From Serinus canaria (lineage: Eukaryota > Chordata > Aves > Passeriformes > Fringillidae): 64,000 bases of DNA. This document shows positions 13,683-26,990 of this stretch, one piece after another. Position numbers and translations under genes: made by a program. The stretch lies in NCBI RefSeq assembly GCF_022539315.1, contig NC_066315.1, positions 125,895,374-125,959,373 on the forward strand, written 5' to 3'. The notes under the pieces are model-generated. The model made no database searches. It was given only the letters and a program-made list of their open reading frames with translations, and had not been told where the DNA came from. Numbering within the stretch: position 1 is the first letter of the stretch; each line of letters begins with the position of its first letter.

Positions 13683-16600
13683 TACATAATCTTAAATTAC
13701 TAAGTTAAAATGTTTAGTAATTCAGTGCTTTGCAAATAGCTTGGAGTAAAACCTTGGATGCAATGAAATTAATGGCACAATCTCAACAATTCCATGAAGT
13801 TAGAGTCTCATCTAAGTTTCCCAATGAAGACCAAATATTTTACCAGGCTACTAAGTACACAAGTAAACAAATAACAGTTACAAAAAAGAAAATAAATTTA
13901 ATATGGGTGGATTCTCTTCCTGTCTCTAGTTTCTTCTTATCACTGAAACATACATAGTATATGAACTCCAAAAAAAAAAAGAAAGCAGGAAGGAAAATTA
14001 TATTCTCCATTTCTATATAACCCTGAAGAGGCTCTTGACTTCTTTCAACAACTCTATGAATTCTTTGTTTCAAATTTTAAAAAGTAACCACTTTTTTTTT
14101 CATTAGTTACTTCACCAAACACCATTACACAACTTTCAACACACGTTTAGCTATTTTATTTCTAAAAACAAGTTAAAACCTATAAAACCCTCAGACCGCA
14201 GGACATTTAACTTTAAAAGTCCCTTTTTCCTTTTCTATCTATCAGGATAAAGCTAACAGGCATGATGAAGTTCTCTATTGTATTACTGGAAACGGGACAT
14301 GAGAAAAGCAGTAATTGCTTTAGGCTCCCCAGTCTGTTATCACTCGTAATTTTTAAAAAACATCACAGAATGTATTGTTCCAACGTTTTAAAAGCTTAGT
14401 TTCACCTTAAAAATCATTTCCTCTGGTGCTGAAAATTTAGATATGGAAGGGAATATTCATAAAGACATTTTAATGAAACAGAATTTTTATTTTGAGCAAA
14501 GTTAGAGAAAGAATATACTTCTATAGAATCCAAAACTTTTGATCCAAATTAAATTAATATCACCTCCTCAGGAAGATCTTGTATATAGAAAAATTCTCTA
14601 ATATCTTGGTGGAAACGGCATCTAAGCAACTAATCTAAGAAGAACAATGATTATATCTTTATCTGACTGCTAGGAAAAAGACTAAATTCTCTCAACAGTC
14701 AGGAGAAATGATGGAATTTTTCACAAAGGATCTAAAATACTGTCTTATCTCTAAATGAGCCTGTGAGTGCCAAACAAGAGTAGAGCTATATATTACAAAG
14801 GAAGCTCTTCTGGATTAAAAGATTGCAGATATGTCACTCTTTCTTCACAAAGGCAGACTTAAAAATCCACAGCAGATCTAGTCTCTCTCTAGTTACATGA
14901 TACCAGAAAGCTCATTTACATAGTATATCAGGTAGCATACTCAAGTATTTCAAATTTTGGATTTAAAAATGAGAAAAATAAGCAAATTTATAAATACAAG
15001 CTGGTCAGTTACACCCTTAATCTGACAGAGTTAAAATTACTGTTTTGAAGACCTAAAGAAAGTGGTATAAATAAATCAATGAAATTACATACCTGCCTAT
15101 GATGAGATCTAAATTCTGGTATTTACATAGAAATGAAAATTTTTGTTGACTTAATCCCCATTTTGCTTTACGTAACAAAAGTACTTGAAAACAAGATAAT
15201 TATTCTTGAAGGCCAAGAGCTCTTAGCCAAAGAAATTATTAAAATGTCATTTTCATTTTTATCTTCTTGGGGATTGTCTGTCAGGCAATAGACACTTAGT
15301 GAGCTTATTCTTATAAAATATATTTTCTTATTAGATATTTTTTATAAAAATGCTTAACATTCCATTTTCTCCCCTCAAGCTGTTTAGATGTTTATAAGTT
15401 TAGGACAGAAAGCCTTTAAAACCACTTTAGGTAAGGCACGAAATAACAGTCAGAAGCAGTAAATTTATAAAACCTGCCGCAAGTGTTTGCTCTGAGTTAG
15501 GTAACATGTTTTACATGGATTTGAACAGGCTCAGGCCCGATCTTGTTACAGCTGAAGGCAAAACTGCCTTGTTACAGTAAAGAAATGTGTTCTTTAAATC
15601 CCTAACTAAATACTTAGAATAGGTGAGATCCTTAGATGTGAGGTAGTGTTAACCTTTTACACCAAGGGATGAATCTATTTAATCGTGTGCAGAGCATCAA
15701 AGTGACAGGGTAAAAACAGTAGTGACATAAGGATGGAATTCTATTCTTGGTTTTGTCAGGAGTATAGGCGTCTGGTGTGATCTAGAGATGAACTACATTA
15801 ACCAGGGGATGGGAAATATATCACTGGATTTTTTAGGAGGCCCATGATTTTCTGGAACAGTATCTAGGGACCAAGCAAGTCAGACCACAGGGCCTAAACA
15901 GCACCAGGTCCCTACACGAGTGTAATGAATCCTACCACTGCAGAGGGAAGGGGTTCAACCCCAAATCATGACATTGGAATGCCACTGTCTACCCTGGTGA
16001 GCCCTACAGGTCTCATCACTCTCCAGCATCATTTAAAACTAGAAACAGGTTTTTATTACCTAGATAGAAGTGTCTAGAATCATATGAGCTGACTTAGAAC
16101 ATAGAGACTGGCTTCCTGTTGCTAGCCTAAAGAGGAAACTTTTGTTGGTCCCATGTGATTTCTGCCAGCCTTGTGCACATCTTGGCCAAGGACACCTTAA
16201 GGGGTGCTTGATACCCACATGTGAGCAACTTAATCACACTTCTGGTCAATACCAACAAGAGAATTCAGAAAAATACTTCAAGTCACTCTGAAAAAGTCAT
16301 AAGATGAACAGACGGTACAGGAACCTTGAGGAAAAATATTCAGTTTCTACTTCTATCATACTTAACATATCATCACAGCAAATCTTATTTATCTTATGCC
16401 CTTCCCATTAATTTCTTAACACCCAGGGGTATGTGAGCAGTATGGCCGCCTGTTAGTGGTGCCTAATACAAAACATTAAATGCATGGAGCATTGCATCTT
16501 TTATTGTATGTCATAAAAATGCACAAATACTCAAATACAAAAGAAGGAGCTTCGGTACTGTGATGAAAAGGAAACATGAATGTTTGTGGAACAATTTACT

Positions 16601-16867
16601 TGTTTAAGACGACATTCACTCAAAACCAGAACAATTTTAAACTGTGCATACTGTGGCATTTACATTCCCATCCAAAATTGATTTAACTGTTAAGACTTTT
16701 AAATTTATTTAAAATCATTTTGAGTATGTTTGGGTAACAAAAATTATCTTATTCAAACTTTCATTCTGAAAGAGACTGTGATCCTCTTTATCTCCAGTTA
16801 TCTAATGACATCCTTCACCTAATCCTAACAGTGTTGTCTACCAAGTTTTGGTACTCATATTTTAAAA

Positions 16868-16975
16868 GACCAAACCAAAACCAAACCAACCAACCAACCA
16901 AACAAACAAACAACAAACAACAAACCAAAACCCAAAAAAAACCTAAAAAAACAATCACAAAAAATCAAAACCAAT
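16868..16975 (+). repeat. A-rich (CCAAA)/(CCAA)/(CAAA)n simple repeat
   Basis: The tract drifts from CCAAA through CCAA and CAAA units to oligo-A with scattered C. No G occurs over most of its length. A similar tract lies at 39.5 kb and a short one at 26.58 kb. Confidence 0.85.
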
Positions 16976-17577
16976 GTTCAAACTGTTATAGACATGTCTT
17001 TAATCTCTTCTACTCTGGCACTTTCTTTTGAACACATTCACTTCTAGAACCATTTTACAGATTATTAAATTGAAATGCTGTATTTATATTTTATGATACC
17101 TCTCTACTACATTTTATGAGAAAAAGTAACAGTCCCAAGATAAAGGAATGATGAAGATATATTCACGGCTCTTTTACACTGCTTTTCTTCTATTGCTCTT
17201 GATATGTAGCCTGGAAACACTCTTCACTTTGTTCAATGCACACTTGTGCAAGCTAGGTTACAAAGATGGGTAAACTGCAGGATCCATCATAATGGAACTG
17301 GACACACAACCTGGATCCTCAGCTCCCCCAGCAAAATGCCTTAGTCACTTACATCACACCCTCTTCCCTACACATTTGAAAATAGATGGAATAGAGAAAA
17401 TTATAATAAAGACCTTTCCAAAGCTGGCATTTCATGTACAAGTAATGAAGGATAGAAGTATCAGAGCTCGGCACTTCATAAGCAACAAGAAAAACCAAAC
17501 ACTAGTATACTATCCTGGGTTGGTTTGAAGTTTCTTTAATTATTTCATTTTTCTAAATACATAAAAGCTATGAGAGC

Positions 17578-17601
17578 AAAAAAAAAAAAAAAAAAAAAAA
17601 A
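17578..17601 (+). repeat. Oligo-A tract, 24 bases
   Basis: An uninterrupted run of 24 A. The 60 bases upstream show no SINE, LINE or processed-gene signature, so it is called only as a homopolymer. Confidence 0.9.
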
Positions 17602-18450
17602 CCTCACATTCCAAGACCAAAATCATGCAGTACAGTTAACAATATATTTCTATTACTTCTCATAACAATAACAATAATACATTTTGTTGCACAAAAGATC
17701 ATTTCTTTCACTTGCAATTAAACACAAAACACAACACAGACAGATACAATCTGTCAATTTCCCTGCAAAGACAGTGGGTCAAAGCAATTTCCTACAAGAG
17801 CATCACACAACCAATGTCTGAGGTAAAAACGTGACAGGATCATCACCTTCAGATCGACATGCCATACAAAAAGAAAGCAATTTCCTCTGTTGTACATTTT
17901 GTAAATATCCACCAATACATTTAAATAAAGTAACTTCCTCCCATTGAAAGGGAAGCTTGTTTTTCTGTTTTACTATCTATGTTTCAAAGAAATTGATAAT
18001 TTTCTTTCTGCCTTTCAGCTGGTAATTTTCTAAGAAATTAAGTCTTCCCCTTGCCAACATCTATTTCATATCTGTAAGTGAATTTGTGATCACATCCCAG
18101 CAAAAAATGAACAGTAGCAATGAAACAAAACAACTTCTTCCCTATAATATCAAGAGAAAAAAAATACTAAAGACTAGATTTTCTGAGGTTAGTATTTCTT
18201 TTCTAAATATCTACACAGCTTTGAAACCAGTTCAATTGTTTCCTAAAAGAGAAAAAACACACAACACAATCTTCATATATTACAAGTATGTCACATGAGT
18301 AAGAAAATCTGATGAAAATTGATATAGATTGGTCTTACAGCAGTTACTTTTTTCCCCCTAACTGTGTCATAATATGATGAGTACTTGTGAGTTAATACAA
18401 TCAGAAGCTCAAAGAAGAGGGCATCAGTCACAGAGGGACATTTTTTCCTC

Positions 18451-19670
18451 ATAATCATAGAATGGGTCAGGTTAGAAGGTACCACAGCGGGTAGTCTCGT
18501 CCAACCTCCCTGCTCAAGCAGGGGCATCCCAGTGCACATGGCACCAGATTGTATCCAGATGGTTCTTGAATATCTCCAGTGAGGAAGACTCCATATGCTG
18601 TTCGAGTAAGAGTAAAGTTCTTCCTCATATTCACATGGAACTTCCTGTGTTCCAGTTTCTGCCCATTGCCTCTTGTACTGTTGCTCAGCACCACTGAGCA
18701 GAGCCTGGCTCCATCCTCCTGAGACCCTCCCTCCAGATACTGATAGATATTGATGGGATCCCCTCTCAGTCATCTCTTCTCAAGGCTGAGAAGGCCCAGA
18801 TCCCTCAGCCTGTCCTTGTAGGAGAGATATTCTTGTACTGAGGAGGCCAAACTGGACACAGCTCTCCAGATGAGGCCTCACTAGGGCTGAGTAGAGCAAC
18901 AATATCACCTCCCTCAACCTGCTGGCAATTCTCCTCCTGGCACCCCAGGCTACCTTTGTCTCGGCCACAAGGACACACTCCTGGCTCATGGATGGCTTGT
19001 TGTCCACCAGGACTCCCAGGTCCTTCTCCGCAGAGCTGTTTTTCCAGCAGGTCATCCCCAGTCTGTACTGGTCCACAGGATTGTTCCTCTCCAGGTGCAG
19101 GACCCTGCCTTTGCCTCTGTTGAATTTCAGATGGTTCTTCTCTACCCATCTCTCCAGCCTGCCGAGGTCATTCTGAAGGGCTCTCAGCACTCTGGGCTAT
19201 CGGCCGCTCCTCCCAGCTTTGTGTTGTTGGGGCACTTGCTGAGGGGGCCTCCGCCCCTTCACCCAAGTTATTGGTGAATAGGTTAAATGATACTGGGCTC
19301 AGTACTGAACCTTGGGAGACACCACCAGTGACAGGCCTCTAACTAGACCTTGTGCCACTGATTACAGCCCTCTGGGATCTGCTGTTCAGCCAGTTCCCAC
19401 ACCACCTCTCTGTCCACTCACACAGTTCACGCTTCCTGAGTTCGTCTGTGAGGATGTTGACAACAAGCTTTGAAAGCCTTGTTGAAGTCAAGGTAGACAA
19501 TATCCACTGCTCTCCCCCTCATCTGTCCAGGCAGTTGTATCATCATAGAAGGCAATAAGGTTGGTCAAGCATGATTTACCCTTAGTAAACCCATGCTGTC
19601 TACTGCTGATAACATTCTTATCATCTATGTGAACAGAGATGGCCTCTTTTCCAAAGCACTGAGCCAACCA
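18451..19670 (-). mobile_element. CR1 LINE copy retaining the reverse transcriptase C-terminal region
   Basis: This is the longest CR1 in the window, in the same orientation as MMP16. Its 3' end is at 18451 (ATCATAGAATGG on the plus strand). Minus-strand translation shows conserved ORF2 blocks: [20 protein letters not shown] (about 19.55-19.62 kb), LGRLERWVEKNHLKFNRGKG (about 19.12-19.17 kb), SAEKDLGVLVDNKPSMSQEC and LYSALVRPHLESCVQFG (about 18.85-18.9 kb). Frameshifts and stops break the frame between these blocks, so the copy is inactive. Everything 5' of the palm region is missing; the exact 5' limit is uncertain by tens of bases. The protein blocks are retrotransposon remains and not a host gene. 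Confidence 0.93.
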
Positions 19671-22600
19671 GAATAGAGGCAATCCTACCAAGTGGTAGGA
19701 GCAGAAACATAAATCTACTTCCACCCTGGCCACAGAGTGTAGATGCTCTTTTAAAATGCAGACATAAGAAATTTTCTTCAATTTTCATTACAAAAACATC
19801 CTCTACAAATACTCCATAACCCGACAGTCTCATTCCACACTGCTATTCCACACAAGGGTTAATCCTGATATGATTCATAATGAATTAATAAAGAAAGAAA
19901 AATATTTTCATCAACAATCACAAAGCACTTGTTGAATAATATGCTTTATGCTTTTTTCAACACATAATAAAAACTGCTGTTGTTCTACAGAGAGAAAGCA
20001 TCAAGTGACTTTAATGTTCTTCTTATTGCTTCACCTGCACATCTCCTAGCACAGCAGTTTTAACTCTAGAATGTGAAATCCCTTTCCCAATGACTGGGTT
20101 CAAGCTTTAATCTTCAATACTTGAGATTGGATTGCCTAATATTAAGCCCTGAAATCAACGGGACATAAGTCTCCTAGCACCCTGAAGCCTTGATCTTGAA
20201 ATAAACAGGAGTTTCTAAACATGGCAAAAATACCTGAACAAGCCCCTAAGTCAATTATGTGCTGTAATACCTCAAAAGTTATGCTAGAATTATCATTATT
20301 ATTACAGCTGAACTCCTCAGCTGGTATAAACCAGATGTTAATAAGCAAGGAAACATTGTACCAACAGTTTTGGTTAATAAGTAAAACTACAGAAATATTT
20401 TTTCCTTCATCTGTAATTTATGTCAAATTTAATTCATCACAGAAATAAAGTGTTGCCACTTAATTGCTCTTAGTGCACAGCAAAGATGCTTACAATGAAT
20501 GATGATAAGCAGGAACATGAATGAACAGTTGCCAGGCAACCAATAAATAAAGGTTCCAAATAGCATGACCTCCCTTTAAAGGATAAAGCTCTAATCATAA
20601 TTATTTTTCAAATCCATTTCAGTGCCAGCTAAAATCATGTTTGCAGCACTAATCCTGGCATTCCTCATACAGAATGAAACCAAATCTGTCATTTGACATA
20701 TCACAGATAACAAATTAAACAGACTCAACCTGCTCCTTCAGATTATGGTCAACAGTGCATTTTGAGGATGGCAAAAAGGTTAGACAATAAACTGGAATCT
20801 GAAATAGAGAGCTGAGATTTAAGCAATGTAAATAGGGTAATTAAAATAATTTTTTAAAGTTACGTTGTTTCCTAAGGATCTTCGAACAGTATCAACACAA
20901 TATCCTCCAATGTTTAATATCATAAAATGATCATTCCATAAAGTACAAGAATGAGACAGAGTTTAAAATACTAAAAACAGATGCAGTTTGAAATGCTTTA
21001 AAATCTATATAAGACCACATTCTATCTTTATAAACTCTTACAACACAGTCTTGCTGAGTGCATAAGCAGAGCTGAGGTGCCTAGAGCAAGCACTGACCTT
21101 TTAGATGGATTCAAATAAAACTGACAAAGAACAGCATAAATCTTAAACTAGTTAAAGAACACAGTATATCCACTTTGAAGAAACAATGAATGGTTATGCA
21201 GAAGTTTTACATTATGCCTTCCAAATAATGCAATTGGGTTTGTTCAAGGTTTACTGGTTGGCCAATAAATATTTCATTTATTTTAGTGAGCTCTCATGTA
21301 AGAAAACATTAGGAATACTTGTTTTTGCAGTTTTATCTTGCACTACATAAGGTGATTACATAAATCTCTTTAACCATTTTATTTCTTTTCTTTAGTAGTA
21401 TTGAGATTCACTAACAGCTGTGATGCATAAACACTAAACTGACAAAAATTTACAACAGGAAAACAAGTTGAACTACAATAAAAAACAAATATGTTTTGTA
21501 CCTAAAGTATAAAATAGTATGTCAGCAGTAAAGCCATAAGAACAGGCACCATTCTTCCAACAAATCTTTGAAAAATACAGGCAACAGAATCCATGAACTT
21601 CCCTGCAATGTCAGTAGCACAAAATAATCTCACACTTTACAGTAGTAAATGCACTATAACAACTAAGTAGTATTTTTTCACATGTTTCTTCATATCAAAT
21701 GAAAACCAGTTCATTATATAGTAGATAATCTCTTTCTTTGAGAGAAAAGCATTCTGTTGCCTTCCATCAGACACGTAATTTTCCAATTATTTTCCTTATC
21801 TAGATATATCTGCTCACCAGAGACATTTATAGGAGCTATTCTGTGTATCTATAAGCAAACAGGAAATATACCACATTATATCTGAGTTTTCCTTGACTAA
21901 TATTTCACCCACTAATCATCTTCATCACCTGATTCAGTAACTCCTCTCCATCTTTGTAATAATTTCAGTTTGAACTCCTTGTTCTAATGAAAGTCCAGTT
22001 CATTTCATTGATATCCTATGCAAGAATGAGATTCAGAATTTAAGTAATTGAGAATCATGCATACTGACTGTAATTTAAAACAGTGCAGAAGATCCTCTAA
22101 ATTCCTGTTAGGACACATGGCACTATTGATAGCAAAACCACATTAATTGCTTTTCCATGGTTTTCAGCTTGCATTTTAATGAACTATAAAAGAACTGTGT
22201 TGTGCCTATAAACCTCACTACCAAGACTACTAGTTCAAAAGTGTGTAAAGGTGTTTTGGAGGATTTATTCCCCTCCCAAGTGTTTATTCCTTTTCAGATG
22301 CCAGCTGAAGAATGAAACTGGTCTGGTTTTAAGCCTAAAAGACTAAGAGCTTATGGAATAAAAGGTCATGCCTTATCATTCAGCAGGAGCTGGAGGCTAA
22401 TTGTGAAGTTTATTAACAATGAAAACAATGGGGTTCTCAGAAACTTATTACCATGGAGGAAACTGATGTTATTTTTCTGAAGTTTGGATTTCACTGTGTT
22501 TTGTTCCACAACATGCAATTTAACTACCCTACTTTTGAAAATGGGAGATGACTGTATTGTTTTAAAGATCTGCTCACACTAAAATAAGAATAATTCTAAG

Positions 22601-24484
22601 ACCTCCCCTAGGGATTCAAGTCTATACATTTAGCAATAGAAGGAAGAAAACAGCATGACTGCCAGCTTGAGGAGAGAGAGGATGAGGCATGTTTTCTCTG
22701 AAGTGTTTCCCACATTACAGACACAGTCAATGAAACTAGGTGCAATTCTAAAAACACTTTCCTCGACAGGGCTCAGGCAGATACCAATCCAAGTAAGAGT
22801 TAGCAGCTTTATGTTCCAGAGATCAACCCTATTCTAGATGCATGCTAAACCTGCCTTCTGTTTAAGATATTTTTGTTTCAATAACCATTTGTCCCATAAC
22901 AAAATGGTAATATTTGTTTTCATTATTTTTAATATTATATATTAAATAGGTAATTAAATATAAACTTATTATTCAAATACATACAAAAGCTAATGGATGA
23001 CATTAGAAGATAAATTTGTAGAACAATACCAGCTCAAACAGTGCAATATTGTTTGGTTTAGGAAAGGAAATATATATATATAGGTATACACACTAGATGC
23101 ATTTACAGATACTTGTGAAAGACCATCTATAGACACTCCCAGTAACACACAAAGGAATTATATTTGAGCTACACAAAATTTTAATACTATAGTGAGGAGC
23201 CCAGTAGGGGAAAGAAGGTAGTCTGCTGCTCTATCACTTTTTAGTAACAATTAGCCTCTATGTGTTTGATTCAGTCTTATATCTTGAATGTTCCTTTTGT
23301 AACTGTTATTCCATTCAATACCATTCACTGATGGACATCTTCCCCTGCTAGTGTACAGTAATAGTTGAAAATAGCAGCAAAACTCAACATTGATGACATA
23401 GTCTTTCAGTAATATACTTGATGAAGTCACTGCTTTGGACCAATAGTTCAGCTCTAAAAGAGGGAGCTAAAAGTGTAGTCCTTAGTTTTTGTCATAATGT
23501 CAGAAACAAAGTCTCACAAAAATGCTACTGATAACCAATGAACTTTGAAAATTAATGCTAAGAACCTTCCTTCCTAAATGACTAAGTGATTCATAAATTT
23601 CATCATGATTTCTTAAACTACCAGTTATAAACATCTATCATGAAGCTTTAGCACAAAACTGTCATCAATACAAAGTGCAAGTTTGCCCCTCTCATGTACA
23701 TTACTCCATGATCTGCAACCTATTCTGTTGTGGCTAGTACAGGAAATACTGTATTCATTCACACATTTCAGGATAGACAGCTGAATTCAGCTATCATTGG
23801 AAGCTTGAGGAATTCCTCCATTCAGTTCTTTGGCTTAAAGAAATTTTACGGAGACAACCAAACAACAAGGAACAGAAATTTTCATACAAGCTTGTAAATT
23901 TCAGCTTTGTGTTTTACTTTTAAAAGGAAATATTATTATTTAATGTCTTTGAGCTACAGTAGTATCTCTCTTAAGAACCGCCCTGGCTCAATTACTGCAA
24001 CAAACAAACCAAAAAATTCAACAAGACTGCACAGATTTTACTTATCAATCAGGAAAGTGGATTAAACAAGACAGAACAAGAGGAAATAAATAATCTCCTC
24101 ATTTTATAATGTTCAACAGGTATTATCTGTATTTTATTTAAAGACAAGAAAGAATGAAAAGTAAATCTGCTTTACAACCATCCTAAGCAAATTTTTTCAG
24201 CGACATTTCATTGAACTAGATGTCCACTACTTCTTTCCTGAAGCCTCCTTTGCATATTTATTCTTACTGTCATAAGAAATCTTTGTTAGATTTTCACAAT
24301 TTACTCTGAAGTACAGCTGCTTTATGCACTTGTGCTGACATGCAGAGTTTTACAGCACAATACATACTTGCTGTTGCCAAGTCCTTTGCCTCAAATTTCC
24401 CATGCTTTTAGCTTTTGCTGTTCCCAGCAAAAAGAAAATTGAATTTTCAGCACTATCCAAACAATATGAACACAGCAACGGCTG

Positions 24485-25225
24485 TTCTGAGGCAAATGTG
24501 AAGTTCATTTAGGCCAGGACCATGTCACTAGCAGTGGTCAAAGGCAGTGACCCAGGAAAAAGGACCATATTAGGACAACTCTCAAATAATACAGCAATCC
24601 CCTGGAACACTCTTCTGGCTCCCAGCAATGCGTGGCTCAAAGACTTAAATGTGAAAAGACTGGAAGCATTGGTATATGATAATACTCTGCTTTCAGCAGG
24701 GCTGGAAAGAAGAGCAGAAGACTGCATACTTCAAAAAGGAGAAATATGTGCCCTCGTCACACATACATGCCACTTCATTCTATCCAACAGTGTTTCTTGC
24801 TCCTGCTATTGCCTTTACCCTCAAGATGTGCTGTTTTCCATACGGAAGAGGCGGCAAAAATGGAAGTGTTTCCCTTCTTTCCTCAGAAAACCTCCTCCTG
24901 ACTGGAGCTGGCCTCCTGTTCATATTCCACTTGACTAAACCAATCTTTTTATCTTCCCACACTAGCTCCATCTGCCGCCCGTCTCTCCAGCAGAGCCAGA
25001 TGCCAGCAAAGCAGACTGCTGTGGGAGGAGAAAGTTCTGTCGCTGGAATTTCATCCCTATACTCTGCAGGGGGCCAGCCTGTGAAGCATGGGGAGGATGC
25101 AGAGAGCAACTTCCTCTCTTCCACGCTCCTTCCCCTGCTCATCAGTAAAGAAGGCAGCTGAGGACATGAGCAGACAGATAAAAGACCAATGTGTGCTCTT
25201 AAATATGCAGTTTTAATATTCATAT
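24485..25225. other. Unexplained segment with overlapping open frames in MMP16 intron 1
   Basis: About 740 bases stay open in three overlapping frames: plus 24522-24938 (138 codons), plus 24676-25161 (161 codons) and minus 24780-25223 (147 codons). GC is above the intron average. The predicted proteins show no domain, signal peptide or repeat that I recognise, and the frames overlap each other, so they are probably not genes. The left third (around CTGGCTCCCAGCAATGCGTG) hints at an old LINE-like repeat. Other possibilities are a retropseudogene or a conserved non-coding element. Confidence 0.25.
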
Positions 25226-26548
25226 AGCAGAAGTCTCACAGTTGTACTCCAGACTTGAGCATGGTACACACCAGATAAACATGTGAGCAGACATGAGTCC
25301 TGCTCCAAAGACCTCACAATCCAACAGAAGCAGAGATGCACATTTGTGATAAGGATCAAATGAGTGAACTACAGCACAGATGACAGAGAAAAAAGGCTCG
25401 GCTTTATATTCAAGAGAGACTTTTAATGATGGAGTAAAAAGACAATACTTTCTGGAGAGATGGAAGTCAAAGAAGGAATCAATGGATGAGTGCTGTTAAG
25501 CCGAGAGAATTGCAAAGGAAACTGCCTGTAGAGAAGGAAAGAGTAGGATGAAAAAAGACTTAGAGAAAGAAAATGTGGGTTCTTTATACACTTGATGTGA
25601 TCTTGCATGAATCAGAGGGAGAAGACATACAGGTAAGAACTTCAGATAAACAGTCTAGTAACAGAGGAGGATCTGCATGAGCAATCTTGTCAGAGAAAGA
25701 AGCACGAATGTATGTCACTGAGTGAGAACAAGAGCTGATATAAAATAAGCAAGTGTGCATATGTGTGAGACAGGGACACAGACTTCATTTATCTGGGAGG
25801 AAGTATCATGGGAACCCAGGAGACTAAAGAGAGTATAAAACAAAAAAGGCTGGTGAATGGGTGCAGCAGAAAGTTTTGAGTGGGGTTGGCAGGACAGAAG
25901 AAAGTGAAGGTACAGAGAGACCTAGGAGAATACCAGAATTATGTATAAGAGCTTGAAAGAGCACATATAAATTACAGAGACATAGCAAGAAAAATCAATA
26001 AGTTGAATTGACAAGGAAAAGAAGGAAATAGACAGATGTGTCTATTTCCTTCCTTTCCATTGCTGCAGAGTAAGGGACCACAGCAGAACAAATGGAGTGA
26101 CATGATAGAGAAAAAGAAGCAAAGAACATATGCAAAGATGATAAAAGTCAGTAAAGAAACATTAGTTAAGTGAAAGCATTATGTAAAAACTCCTAAAAAA
26201 AACGGTGTGTGTAGACAAAGGTGACTGGAAATGGATGGTCACTCTAAGTGTAAGCTCTTAGGGTTTGCCCCATCTTGGTATCCCCACATTTAAATCTTCA
26301 TTTTCTCTCGGAAAAAAATGCTGTTTCCTTGTCTTCCACAGTCTTCCACACCCCCTAACTTCCGAGCTGTAGTTGCACCTCTATGCCATTTGTTTCACTA
26401 TTTCTAGTGGCAACTCTTTTTCTTACGTCTACATGGGAAAAAGCTCTTAATTTTTTTTTTCAGATACTCTACCACAAAGAAACGTGCCAAAAATCTCAAG
26501 TTTCCTTCCTCCTGTCCCCATAACGCTCTTTCATTCATTCTTCTTCGG

Positions 26549-26579
<31 letters not shown>

Positions 26580-26597
26580 AAACCAAACCAAAAAAGG
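26549..26597 (+). repeat. A29 homopolymer followed by (CCAAA)n
   Basis: Twenty-nine A residues run into CCAAACCAAACCAAAAAAGG. On the MMP16 sense strand this is TTTTTTGG-type repeats followed by T29, about 390-440 bases into intron 1. It is just outside the CpG island. Confidence 0.9.
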
Positions 26598-26981
26598 CTG
26601 GGAAAACTCAGCAATACGGTGGTATCTTAAGTCCAAGACATTCAGCGAACCTTTCCTGAGCTGCATGTACATACTGCGCCCCAGCTTTCCTCCGTGCCCG
26701 GGTGAGGGTTTCCCGTCTCCCGCGGGCTGCGCTCCAGCGCCCGGCATCGCGCTGCCAGGATAACGGGATCTCCGGCTGAAACGCATCCATCAGGCGGGGC
26801 AGCGCGGGGAGGGGAGCTAGCTACCGGCTGCTGGAAGGAAAGCCTACACAGACGTATGCCCTGGCTGCTGGAAGACATGGCTGGCTGGCTGGCTATTTGA
26901 TTTGATTTGAGGGACATAAAAAAAGGGAAGGGAGGAAAGGGAGAGGGGGAAGCACACACGCTCGCACACGCATCCGGCTGA

Positions 26982-26990
26982 TCTTACCTC
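26982..26990 (-). other. MMP16: Splice donor of MMP16 exon 1
   Basis: On the minus strand the exon end reads GAG and the intron begins GTAAGA, close to the vertebrate consensus MAG|GTRAGT. The break falls after a complete codon (Glu44), so exon 2 must begin in phase 0. In the human protein the next residues are Val-Trp-Leu-Gln. Reading through the donor gives RSAGCV, which bears no resemblance to MMP16, so the splice is needed. Confidence 0.9.

Larger units (their letters stand above)
1..26987 (-). other. MMP16: MMP16 intron 1 (3' part lies beyond the window)
   Basis: All sequence left of the exon 1 donor is intronic, since no exon 2 was recognised in it. I looked on the minus strand for sequence encoding the conserved exon 2 block (propeptide, FYGINMTG region) and saw no match. 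The intron is AT-rich and holds one TguSINE1-like SINE, CR1 fragments at 8.9, 13.3 and 18.5-19.7 kb, simple repeats at 4.7, 9.4, 16.9, 17.6 and 26.5 kb, and one unexplained open segment at 24.5-25.2 kb. In the stretches 1-6100, 6230-8900, 9500-13300, 13690-18440, 19700-24480 and 25230-26540 I see nothing further, only AT-rich unique sequence. Confidence 0.85.

Noticed and set aside
17524..17601. Processed pseudogene or SINE ending in the A24 tract
   Set aside because: The sequence before the tract shows no coding remains, tRNA-like boxes or LINE 3' end.
18780..19190. A host reverse-transcriptase-like gene
   Set aside because: The residues are the C-terminal part of CR1 ORF2; the copy is frameshifted, 5'-truncated and has a CR1 3' end.
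1..26987. MMP16 exon 2 inside the window
   Set aside because: I looked on the minus strand for coding sequence of the conserved propeptide block and found nothing convincing; a short exon could still be missed by eye.
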